From NCBI RefSeq assembly GCF_030651615.1, contig NZ_JAUSCG010000241.1, forward strand, positions 1 to 17,854: DNA of 17,854 nucleotides. Direction: 5' to 3'. Positions 7,333-13,840 of the stretch are shown piece by piece. The position numbers and the translations under genes were made by a program. The stretch's first letter is position 1, and the number at the start of each line of letters is the position of its first letter. Source of the stretch: Methanocalculus sp. (GTDB lineage: Archaea > Halobacteriota > Methanomicrobia > Methanomicrobiales > Methanocorpusculaceae). The notes beneath the pieces are model-generated. The model was not told the origin of the DNA and made no database searches. It saw nothing but the letters and a program-made list of their open reading frames with translations.

Positions 7333-7833
7333 ATGTGGTCAGATATCATTGACGCCTTTTCAGATTCACCCTCACAACTCCGCGTTGTGCGATTCCTCCT
7401 TGAAAATGGATTTGGAGTGAACGAATCAGGAAAGATCACAGCGAACGGAATTGAGATGCCTGCTACCCAGGTCGCGCGAGCAATCGGAGTTGATCGGCGT
7501 GTCGTCGATACTACCGCCCGCAGCATCCTCGAACATGACACCTTAAAACAGGTCTTCTGTAATATACGGGTAACACCTGATCTCTCATTGGTTGCAGAAG
7601 CCCTCGGGCTTGCGATCATTACCCTCATCCCAAAAAATGCAACAGACAAACATATCGTGGCATCGGCAGTCAGTATCCTTGACAGATATGACCTCTCAAT
7701 ACGCCAGCTCTTCGTCACCGATCCGATCCTTGCCGAAGAGCCAAAACTCGTGATGATCATTGACGGACCGCTCCCTCATGGGGTTGTTGAGGATCTCAGG
7801 GATCTTCCTCAGGTCAAACGACTGATTCTCTGA
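7333..7833 (+). CDS. HTH-ACT domain regulator of amino-acid metabolism (COG2150 type)
   Basis: A 166-residue protein. Residues 12-75 form a helical region with a likely helix-turn-helix (MPATQVARAIGVDRRVVDTT, about 42-61). Residues about 93-166 fit an ACT domain, the small fold that binds amino acids and controls the attached unit (LGLAIITLIP at its first strand, LVMIIDGPLPHG near its end). Family knowledge: COG2150 is a group of archaeal predicted regulators of amino-acid metabolism; target and ligand are not known to me. ATG 7333 gives the start MWSDIIDAF; an in-frame GTG at 7291 would add 14 unconvincing residues. AGGAGG at 7311-7316 is a strong ribosome binding sequence but sits 16 nt before ATG 7333, further than usual, which leaves the start slightly uncertain. 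The gene converges with the HD-domain gene with no intervening base. Confidence 0.8.
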   Translation: MWSDIIDAFSDSPSQLRVVRFLLENGFGVNESGKITANGIEMPATQVARAIGVDRRVVDTTARSILEHDTLKQVFCNIRVTPDLSLVAEALGLAIITLIPKNATDKHIVASAVSILDRYDLSIRQLFVTDPILAEEPKLVMIIDGPLPHGVVEDLRDLPQVKRLIL

Positions 7834-8334
7834 TCATCGGGAGAAGAGTTCCATCTCAAGGGCGAGATGATAGGTACGATGCCGCTTCTTTCGTGGAAGA
7901 TCAGCAATTCTGATCATCCGCTCATCTATATGGATCACCGAAGTGCCCTTCACCAGATTATCAGCATGTGCCACAATCTTCTCGGGAAGGGTCACCGGCA
8001 TACAGTTGCGGGGAGTGAGTCCAAGCTGAATACACTCGTCTGCTGTCTGCCCCGCCCCAAGATGCCGTTCAACTATCAGGGCAATATCTTCTGAAATACC
8101 GGCCTCCCGGCAGATATCTCCCCCGATGATGGCATGGTCAATCGCGCGGCTCTTTGAGCGTCCAATATCATGAAGAAGAGCACCGCACTCAGCAAGACAC
8201 CCAAGTACAGCCTCATCTCCGGTATATTCATCGACAACTCTCCGCACAGCCCGCGCATGGGCGATGACCCTCTCAGGACACCCGGCCCTGAGAAGATGAT
8301 CGATACAATCGGATTCGGAGATACATTCAGACAT
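7834..8334 (-). CDS. HD-domain protein (TIGR00295-like predicted phosphohydrolase)
   Basis: A 166-residue HD-superfamily protein. Metal-binding residues in order are H26, H55-D56 (motif GALLHDIGRSKS), H67, H91 and D125 (AHADNL). This pattern matches archaeal HDIG proteins of the TIGR00295 group. HD enzymes are usually metal-dependent phosphohydrolases of nucleotides, cyclic nucleotides or RNA 2',3'-ends; the substrate of this group is unknown to me. The ATG shares one base with the TAA of the TFE gene upstream (TAATG), so it is probably translated by coupling as the last gene of the operon. Its stop codon abuts that of the convergent HTH-ACT gene, the two forming TGATCA. Confidence 0.85.
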   Translation of the reverse strand: MSECISESDCIDHLLRAGCPERVIAHARAVRRVVDEYTGDEAVLGCLAECGALLHDIGRSKSRAIDHAIIGGDICREAGISEDIALIVERHLGAGQTADECIQLGLTPRNCMPVTLPEKIVAHADNLVKGTSVIHIDERMIRIADLPRKKRHRTYHLALEMELFSR

Positions 8335-8849
8335 TAGCCGAGAGACTCGTTGATCGCTTCCAACCTTCGGCGAAGAGCAATAACAAGCATCTCATTATCA
8401 AAATGGGATAACGGGATCGCACAGGTCGGGCAGGAGAACTCATGGGGAATTGCATCATTAAACGTGAACATCGCCCCACATGTTTTGCAGAGATAAAAGT
8501 CATTCTCATTCTCATACCGCTCACGCGCGACAAGCTTCTCCTTGACGGTCAGTAGCTCTTCTGCAATGACCGCGTCAAGATTATCGGGCCGCAGGTGCCA
8601 GAGATACGTAAGCCATCCGGTATCATTGTCCTTTACCCGTCGGTACTCGGCAAGCCTCCCTTCATAGAGGGTGTAGAGGGTATGCCTGACCGAGTTGAGA
8701 TTAATCTCCGTGATCTCAGCCAGTGCCTCATCACTGTGTTCCCCAACGTCCGGAAACCGACTGAGGAGCTGAATTCCCTCTTCGCCAACGAGACGGAGGA
8801 AAAATTCATATATTGCCGGTATCTGCAGGAGTTCTTCCACTCGTTCCAT
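8334..8849 (-). CDS. tfe: Transcription factor TFE, alpha subunit
   Basis: A 171-residue archaeal TFE-alpha, the counterpart of the N-terminal half of eukaryotic TFIIE-alpha. It stabilises the open promoter complex with RNA polymerase, TBP and TFB. Residues 1-95 form the extended winged helix (IPAIYEFFLRLVGEEG, ITEINLNSVRHTLYTLYE, WHLRPDNLD), followed by a helical linker (about 92-115) and a zinc ribbon with C121-x2-C124 and C140-x2-C143. Length and layout fit the family; all four cysteines are present. ATG 8849 shares a base with the TAA of the ATP-grasp gene (TAATG), so the two are probably translationally coupled. No TFE-beta is present here. The placement in an operon with tRNA methylation and an ATP-grasp enzyme is noted under findings. 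Confidence 0.93.
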   Translation of the reverse strand: MERVEELLQIPAIYEFFLRLVGEEGIQLLSRFPDVGEHSDEALAEITEINLNSVRHTLYTLYEGRLAEYRRVKDNDTGWLTYLWHLRPDNLDAVIAEELLTVKEKLVARERYENENDFYLCKTCGAMFTFNDAIPHEFSCPTCAIPLSHFDNEMLVIALRRRLEAINESLG

Positions 8850-9922
8850 TATGCAAGATATGGGTGGATGATACTAATATGGTTATCCAGCATCTTCAGT
8901 GCCGCATCCCTTGACTCACCATATCCAAAGAGACTGACAATTGCGTCACCCTCTAAAAATTCTGTTCCGGGAGTGGGAATGTCAGCGATGAACGAGCTAA
9001 ATCTCACCAGATTGGATCTGATCGTACAATCCCTTTCTGCAAAGAGGATACGCCTTGCCGCATACCTCCGGGGAGTGGGACGGGAGTTTGGCACTATCCC
9101 GGAGCAGGCATCCATATGGAGGGAGAAGATGTTCTGACCAAGTGAGTGTTCGACAGTATCAAGTGTTGCCTGAAATCTCGGATTCACCTCGATTGCAACG
9201 GCTTCATCGGCAAGAACAAAATCTACACCGATAGATCCGATACATCCGCTCGCGCTGACGATCCGCTCGGCTAATGCCATCATCTCCCCGGCAAGCGGGT
9301 GGTCACAGGGTGTGATCGATCCGGCAAACCCAAAAGATGCTTCATCTGTTCCACGGAGGATCTGTTCATTTGCAGCAACAGCAACTGCACGCTTCCCATC
9401 AGAGATACAGGAGACACTTGCCGGCTGCCCCTCAATAATCCGCTGGCTGATGAAGGGGAGATCGAACTTCTCTTTCCATGCAGCCTTCTCTTCTGCTGTC
9501 CGGACAATGGCATTTCGCCATCCACCCGCACCGGTGATCGGCTTCATCATCACCGGATAAACACCTTCGGCTGCAAGGGGAGGGTGGGGGATGGAGAGCT
9601 CTTCAAAGAAGGTCTGCATCTGTTGTTTATCCAGAAATCGTGAGATTGCATTGGGATTTGTTCCGGCACGGGGAATGCCGTTTGTTGGAAAATTCTCCGC
9701 CCCTGAAGTGAAGATGATGTGGTCGATTCTGTTTCTTGATAAGATGAGATCTATTGCCGGTGATAGATCGGAGAGCTCCTCGAACCCGGCATAATCATCC
9801 ACGTACCATCCGAGATCAAAGTCGCAGAAGTGATCAACTGAACAGACTCTGTATCCGGCACGTTTTGCAGATGACGCAACATGCCGTGTGGCATATCCGG
9901 CGACAAGAACGGTCTTTTTCAC
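8849..9922 (-). CDS. ATP-grasp superfamily ligase of unknown substrate (COG2232 type)
   Basis: A 357-residue ATP-grasp enzyme. An N-terminal Rossmann-like preATP-grasp region begins VLVAGYATRHVASSAKRAGY (residues 5-24). The ATP-grasp core shows lysine K127 (MMKPITGAGGW), the hinge ISQRIIEGQPASVS (158-171), and the metal-binding set D234 and E245-x-N247 (IGVDFVL, AIEVNPRF). These enzymes join a carboxylate to an amine or thiol through an acyl phosphate. The acceptor is not known; related methanogen enzymes act in cofactor synthesis (e.g. of coenzymes or their polyglutamate tails), so a cofactor or modification role is plausible. The start is GTG 9922, inside a GTGA overlap with the Trm56 stop, preceded by GGTGGAG. 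It is followed directly by tfe. The C-terminal ~90 residues are a family-specific extension. Confidence 0.82.
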   Translation of the reverse strand: MKKTVLVAGYATRHVASSAKRAGYRVCSVDHFCDFDLGWYVDDYAGFEELSDLSPAIDLILSRNRIDHIIFTSGAENFPTNGIPRAGTNPNAISRFLDKQQMQTFFEELSIPHPPLAAEGVYPVMMKPITGAGGWRNAIVRTAEEKAAWKEKFDLPFISQRIIEGQPASVSCISDGKRAVAVAANEQILRGTDEASFGFAGSITPCDHPLAGEMMALAERIVSASGCIGSIGVDFVLADEAVAIEVNPRFQATLDTVEHSLGQNIFSLHMDACSGIVPNSRPTPRRYAARRILFAERDCTIRSNLVRFSSFIADIPTPGTEFLEGDAIVSLFGYGESRDAALKMLDNHISIIHPYLA

Positions 9923-10443
9923 CGCTCCACCGTCTCTTTACCCCGTTCACAGGGGAGAACGCTGATCTCGGCATCAGAAAACTCAGCATCAAGCTCTCTG
10001 CCCTGATATAATTGATCGAGAAATACTGCAAGACCTGCTATCTCAGAGTGAGGCTGGTTTGTAACAGCGATATTATAATCTGCAAGTCCGTACACTTCGC
10101 CTGGTACCTTCTCAGCCCCGACGATGACGAGCACCTTCTCACAAGCCCTGATCTCTCCGATAACATCCTGAATACGGAGCCCATACATCGTCAGATGAAC
10201 GATACGCCCTCCGGATTCCTTAAAGTTGTTAATACATTGTTTCCAGGAGACTTTGTCCTGAATCGTAAACGATCCGCCAAATCTTTTCGCAACACCTGCA
10301 ATGCTCTCGACAACCCCGGGATCATCTGCTGCAAGATACATGCCCTTTGCTCCAAGGGCCCGACCAGTCAGGCCGACATGTGTCGTCACACGCTGGTCAC
10401 GATCATGCCGGTGACCTATTCTGAGAATATACGTCTCAACCAT
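9919..10443 (-). CDS. trm56: tRNA (cytidine(56)-2'-O)-methyltransferase (Trm56)
   Basis: A 174-residue archaeal SPOUT-class methyltransferase that transfers methyl from S-adenosylmethionine to the ribose of C56 in the T-loop of tRNAs. Recognised by ILRIGHRHDRDQRVTTHVGL at residues 6-25, the hallmark N-terminus of the family, and by the knotted SAM site VLVIVGAEKVPGEVYGLADY (104-123) followed by NIAVTNQPHSEIAGLAVFLD (124-143). Length is normal. I chose ATG 10443 (MVETYILRIG); a GTG at 10452 would add three residues. It begins 12-15 nt after the stop of the winged-helix gene and ends in a GTGA overlap with the ATP-grasp gene, so it sits inside one transcription unit. Confidence 0.93.
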   Translation of the reverse strand: MVETYILRIGHRHDRDQRVTTHVGLTGRALGAKGMYLAADDPGVVESIAGVAKRFGGSFTIQDKVSWKQCINNFKESGGRIVHLTMYGLRIQDVIGEIRACEKVLVIVGAEKVPGEVYGLADYNIAVTNQPHSEIAGLAVFLDQLYQGRELDAEFSDAEISVLPCERGKETVER

Positions 10444-10455
10444 GATATTCACGCA

Positions 10456-10722
10456 TTATTTTAATCTGATGATACCGCCTTCGATTGTGACGGGGAGATC
10501 TTTTGTATATCGTATTTTACATGACAGGAGCATCTCTTCGAGTTCGAGAGGGCGCACCTGGTCGCCATGTCTGGCTATCATAAGATATGTGACAAGTCGC
10601 GTAACCGATGCCAGAACGCTCTCTTCCGAATATCCTGTGACCTTCACAAGGTCAGGTATCGTCTTCGCCTGACCAAGCGTGATCCTGTGGTAGATATCCC
10701 AGTCGACCTCTTCATCTTTCAC
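10456..10722 (-). CDS. Small winged-helix DNA-binding protein
   Basis: An 88-residue protein and the first gene of the minus-strand operon. Residues about 15-55 read as a winged-helix recognition unit (LGQAKTIPDLVKVTGYSEES followed by VLASVTRLVTYLMIARHG), and the rest forms a short beta wing (LEEMLLSCKIRY, VTIEGGIIRLK). No ligand-binding domain is attached. It may regulate its own operon, but nothing in the sequence shows the target. The start is GTG 10722 (MKDEEVDWDIYH); no ribosome binding site is seen, and a TATA-like ATATAT at 10749-10754 lies about 29 nt upstream. That element falls inside the first codons of the divergent gene, which starts only 8 nt away. Confidence 0.75.
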   Translation of the reverse strand: MKDEEVDWDIYHRITLGQAKTIPDLVKVTGYSEESVLASVTRLVTYLMIARHGDQVRPLELEEMLLSCKIRYTKDLPVTIEGGIIRLK

Positions 10723-10730
10723 ACAGTATT

Positions 10731-11150
10731 ATGGCGTGTAAAACGACCATATATCTTGTGAATCATAGCACCACCCTACTCGACATTGTAGATGAGATCC
10801 TTGACTATGCAAACGAGGACGAGCACCGCCTTGCAGGCGCCCTTGCGAGTCTCGATCCGGCTATCAGATCCGAGCTTCTCATCTCGGATCTTCTCAATGC
10901 ATATCAGGTGTATATCTATGCATTCAGAGAAGTCCCCTCGGAGATGATAATCGATCGTCTCCTCCTCGAACCGGCATCGAGCCTCGTTAAAGGTGCATTT
11001 CTTGAGGAGATAGAACTCTCTGAACTCTTCTTTATGATAGAAGGAGAGACACCAGCAGTGCAGATCAGGTGCGGCAGTGATATCATTGCGACAATGAAAG
11101 GAAAAGGTGCTCACAAGGCGGCTAGGCAGTATGCATTAGAGCATGTATAG
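10731..11150 (+). CDS. Unrecognised small acidic protein
   Basis: A 139-residue open frame with no family I can name. It is rich in Leu, Glu, Asp and Ile and looks mostly helical, with a more basic C-terminus (IIATMKGKGAHKAARQYALE). There are two cysteines (one at position 3), no signal peptide and no membrane span. It is read as real because it fills the space between two well-supported units: it starts 8 nt from the divergent winged-helix gene and ends 2 nt from the convergent UPF0280 gene. The start is uncertain: ATG 10731 has no ribosome binding site and no room for a promoter unless this lies inside the winged-helix gene; GTG 10758 is an alternative. A minus-strand frame over the same stretch is judged a shadow. 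Confidence 0.65.
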   Translation: MACKTTIYLVNHSTTLLDIVDEILDYANEDEHRLAGALASLDPAIRSELLISDLLNAYQVYIYAFREVPSEMIIDRLLLEPASSLVKGAFLEEIELSELFFMIEGETPAVQIRCGSDIIATMKGKGAHKAARQYALEHV

Positions 11151-11152
11151 TA

Positions 11153-11851
11153 TCAGATCCCTTTTGTGATGAGCGCAGGATTAACATGCGCCGGTATGAT
11201 CTCCGGAACGCTGCCATACGAGATCATCACCTCACCAAACAGAGCAAGGACTCCAATGACATGGGTGGCCATGAGACTGTCAAAGGCTGATCTATCATCA
11301 GGCGATAGCTGATTACATAGTGCCGTTGCCCAGGCATCAGCAGCTGAAACATCTTTAGAAAAGACGGTTACTGCATCTGCAAGACCAAAGGAGATCGATG
11401 GACCAATCGATGCAGATGAGGTGCAGATGCCGATAATCATCTCCTGAGGCGGGAGCTGGAAGGCGTTCCTGCTTCCGGTTCCTGCATAGATCCCGATCCT
11501 GAGGTCTCGATCAGAAAAAAGGGCGATATCTCCCCCATTATCAACAACACCCAAGTCTGCACCGGCTTTCTTCATGGATTCGGCACCGGCCCATGCAATC
11601 GTCCCTGCAACTGCGGCCATTGGTCCGACATCCGCTTCATATGCAGCATCGACCATCCGCCTGATCACCGGGTGATCGTATCCCGGATCATAGGGGTCAA
11701 ACGTTGACAAAAAAAAGGGATCAGATGCGATCACCGATTCAACCGCCTGACGTGCATCAAGCATCCCCACCTTCGCGGCTTCAATATCTACCTGCCTGTC
11801 GGCGAGGATCGTCGTAATCGTCTGTCGAAACTGAAAATGCTCACGGATCAT
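11153..11851 (-). CDS. UPF0280 / COG2122 protein, homocysteine synthesis partner
   Basis: A 232-residue protein of the UPF0280 family, distantly related to ApbE. Family motifs: VGPMAAVAGT (75-84), VDNGGDIALF (103-112), GICTSSASIGPS (141-152) and ADAWATAL (171-178). In Methanosarcina acetivorans, the homologue MA1715 was linked genetically to homocysteine synthesis from aspartate semialdehyde and sulfide, acting with the HcyS and NIL/ferredoxin proteins; the exact step is unsettled. Here it is third in the same operon as both. I chose ATG 11851 because it forms an ATGA overlap with the ferredoxin stop codon and matches the family start (MIREHFQFRQT); a longer in-frame start at 11911 would add 20 residues over the upstream gene. 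It ends 2 nt from the convergent unknown gene. Confidence 0.9.
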   Translation of the reverse strand: MIREHFQFRQTITTILADRQVDIEAAKVGMLDARQAVESVIASDPFFLSTFDPYDPGYDHPVIRRMVDAAYEADVGPMAAVAGTIAWAGAESMKKAGADLGVVDNGGDIALFSDRDLRIGIYAGTGSRNAFQLPPQEMIIGICTSSASIGPSISFGLADAVTVFSKDVSAADAWATALCNQLSPDDRSAFDSLMATHVIGVLALFGEVMISYGSVPEIIPAHVNPALITKGI

Positions 11852-12234
11852 TGACGGATCGAAAGGGCCTGATGCGGACAGGCGGGGACGCACCTGCCGC
11901 AGAGGATACACCGCTCCTCCCGGATGACAAGATGGAAATCCGAATCAAATGAGAAGACTTCCTGAGGACAGATGCTCAGGCAGGCGCCGCACTCAACACA
12001 CTCATGCTCATCATGGAGAATTGCATTCTCAAGCTTCTTCACCTCTACTCCAAGTTCGGTCAGACGGTTTGAGATCTGCTCCATATCTTTCTCAGGGATA
12101 TCAATGAGCACCCAACCCTCGTTTGAGTCGATATGGGCGCGTTCCACATTGATGAGCACACCAGTCTCAAGGACTACCTGTGCAATGAGTGGGCGTTTCA
12201 ATGCTTCTCTCTGTATGGTAAGGAAGAGTTTCAT
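11848..12234 (-). CDS. NIL-domain / 2[4Fe-4S] ferredoxin protein of homocysteine synthesis
   Basis: A 128-residue fusion. Residues 1-75 are a NIL domain, a small ACT-like fold also found at the end of methionine ABC transporters (MKLFLTIQREALKRPLIAQV). Residues 79-119 hold two [4Fe-4S] motifs, C79-x2-C82-x2-C85-x3-C89-P and C109-x2-C112-x2-C115-x3-C119-P; all eight cysteines are present. The homologue MA1822 partners with HcyS in methanogens, presumably supplying electrons to reduce a sulfur-bound intermediate while homocysteine is formed. ATG 12234 overlaps the HcyS stop as ATGA and is preceded by a GAGGTGG ribosome binding site about 6 nt away, which decides it over GTG 12243. The downstream junction with UPF0280 is again ATGA. 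Confidence 0.92.
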   Translation of the reverse strand: MKLFLTIQREALKRPLIAQVVLETGVLINVERAHIDSNEGWVLIDIPEKDMEQISNRLTELGVEVKKLENAILHDEHECVECGACLSICPQEVFSFDSDFHLVIREERCILCGRCVPACPHQALSIRQ

Positions 12235-13739
12235 GACTGCCACCTCTTTGAGAAGAGTTTTCCGAGATCGACTGCATTTAAGATCCCAATGACATGATAC
12301 TCAGAGTTGACGACGGGTAGTGCACTGATATTATGTTGTTCAAGCCTCATTGCCGCGACATCTACCGCCTCATCAGGCGTGATCACGATCACCTTCCTGC
12401 TCATTATTTCTGAGACCTTGAGAGAATCGCCATCCAGAAGAACGGACTTTGAGACGTCGTATGTCGTGATGATACCAACGAGCTTTTTATTGGCATCGAT
12501 AACCGGCAGATGATTCGTTTCACCTTTGAGAAGTTTACGCGCAGCAGTCTTCACTGACTCATCCTCGGTGATCGTAACGACTGCAGGGTTCATGATCTCC
12601 CTGACCCTCGGAGTCTGCTTCGTCTCTCTCATCGGGTGACTCCGTTTCTCAGTAGTAATTCTGAGTGTGGGGAGGGCAAGAGTATATGATCCCTCTTCGA
12701 CCAACCGTTTCACTTCAAGGGCGACATCCTTTGCCCGGCTATAACTTGACATTGAGGATGTCCTGATCATCTCGCCATTGATCTCGACACTTCCACTCTT
12801 GAGTTCTGCATAGGTGACTGTCTGTACAACCGGCCTGTCTCGCCTTGGGACTCCATAATCTACTATTGAAGTGATGAGATCCTCATCTCTCACAGAGGTG
12901 TTCCTCACAACATCGAGGTTCACTACAGGAAGTGGTATTCCAAGACCGACATAAAGGCTGACACCATATCCTGTGATGCTTGCGGCACGAAGATATTCAG
13001 GATTCATCGATTTGAGATCGCCACTCACCATCAGAGTCGAGAATCCACTTGCCGGAGAACTCTGTGTCCCTTCACCAACGATAACTCCCCTTCCTCCGCC
13101 GAGGAAGATCGGAACCCCTGATCCGATAAGGGAGAGGTGCGGATCATTCGCAATCGGAGAGAGGAGACCGGCTCCTGAGTATGAGATGTTTCCGTTATTC
13201 GATAGGAGAGTTCCCATATACGTATTCAGGGTCCTGTCTGAACGATTCGTTGCTGCATTATAACACTGGTACGCATTCCTTGGGTTGACCATCACTGCCT
13301 GGTTCAGATCCTCAAGGAGGAGGTCTGTTGTGATCGTCCTTCTTGGGTAACAATCTGTCCCCTTGGAGATGGCACGAAGCTCGATCTGTTTTCCGGATAC
13401 GAGGTCTTCAATGACATGAGCACCCCCGTAGTTGATCCCTTCGGTAGTGGACTCCTGTGTTGCACCGATATAGGCATCAACAGCAGCGATCCCTGCATAT
13501 GCCTCAACATCATTGAGCCAGACCCGCTCCATTCTGATTGGGGGATCGGCATGACCGAAGTTTAAGAAGGCTCCTGAAGAACACATCGCACCGAAAGTAC
13601 CGGTTGTCACGACATCAACTTCAAGAAGCGCTCCTTCTTCGCCCAATTCCGAGACGATATCGGGCATATCTTCAGCGGTGACAACAACTGCACTTCCATC
13701 GCGAATCTTTCGATTTATCTCATCGATGGACTTTTCCAT
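12231..13739 (-). CDS. Homocysteine biosynthesis protein HcyS (COG1900/DUF39) with two CBS domains
   Basis: A 502-residue protein. Residues 1-370 are the COG1900 (formerly DUF39) core, which in methanogens builds homocysteine by placing sulfide-derived sulfur on aspartate semialdehyde, a route independent of O-acyl-homoserine. Conserved cysteine sites are visible: C53 (FGAMCSSGAF) and C130 (GTDCYPRRT), the likely positions for a persulfide or thiol intermediate. C-terminal residues about 379-436 and 441-498 form a CBS pair (VREIMNPAVVTITEDESV, VSEIMSRKVIVITPDEAV), which usually binds adenosine compounds and suggests control by ATP, AMP or SAM. It is the first gene of a three-gene operon. The ATG at 13739 lacks a ribosome binding site and has TTAATTAA centred 26 nt upstream, so the mRNA is probably leaderless and a 5' riboswitch is unlikely. 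Confidence 0.93.
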   Translation of the reverse strand: MEKSIDEINRKIRDGSAVVVTAEDMPDIVSELGEEGALLEVDVVTTGTFGAMCSSGAFLNFGHADPPIRMERVWLNDVEAYAGIAAVDAYIGATQESTTEGINYGGAHVIEDLVSGKQIELRAISKGTDCYPRRTITTDLLLEDLNQAVMVNPRNAYQCYNAATNRSDRTLNTYMGTLLSNNGNISYSGAGLLSPIANDPHLSLIGSGVPIFLGGGRGVIVGEGTQSSPASGFSTLMVSGDLKSMNPEYLRAASITGYGVSLYVGLGIPLPVVNLDVVRNTSVRDEDLITSIVDYGVPRRDRPVVQTVTYAELKSGSVEINGEMIRTSSMSSYSRAKDVALEVKRLVEEGSYTLALPTLRITTEKRSHPMRETKQTPRVREIMNPAVVTITEDESVKTAARKLLKGETNHLPVIDANKKLVGIITTYDVSKSVLLDGDSLKVSEIMSRKVIVITPDEAVDVAAMRLEQHNISALPVVNSEYHVIGILNAVDLGKLFSKRWQS

Positions 13740-13760
13740 AGACGATATTTACCCTGCGCA

Positions 13761-13768
13761 TTAATTAA
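13761..13768. promoter_or_regulatory. Palindromic TATA-like element between hcyS-type and NIF3-type genes
   Basis: TTAATTAA is centred 26 nt before the HcyS start (13739) on the minus strand. Being palindromic, it could also direct the NIF3-type gene rightward, with a start near 13791, just before an ATG at 13796. A second AT-rich block at 13775-13782 could serve the rightward unit instead. Confidence 0.5.
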
Positions 13769-13840
13769 GCCTACTTATTATTACTATAGGTAATAATGCA
13801 GCCACAAGACCTTTTGCCTTCGCAATCAGACAATACTATC

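Noticed and set aside
7320..7760. 146-residue minus-strand open frame opposite the HTH-ACT gene
   Set aside because: It lies entirely inside a gene with recognisable HTH and ACT regions on the other strand; its Ser/Arg/Thr-rich translation looks like antisense.
8595..9137. 180-residue plus-strand open frame over TFE and ATP-grasp
   Set aside because: It crosses two well-supported minus-strand genes and their overlap, and shows no family motif.
10776..11114. 112-residue minus-strand frame opposite the unrecognised gene
   Set aside because: Cys/His-rich but without ordered zinc spacing; the plus-strand frame fits the gene spacing better. Not fully excluded.
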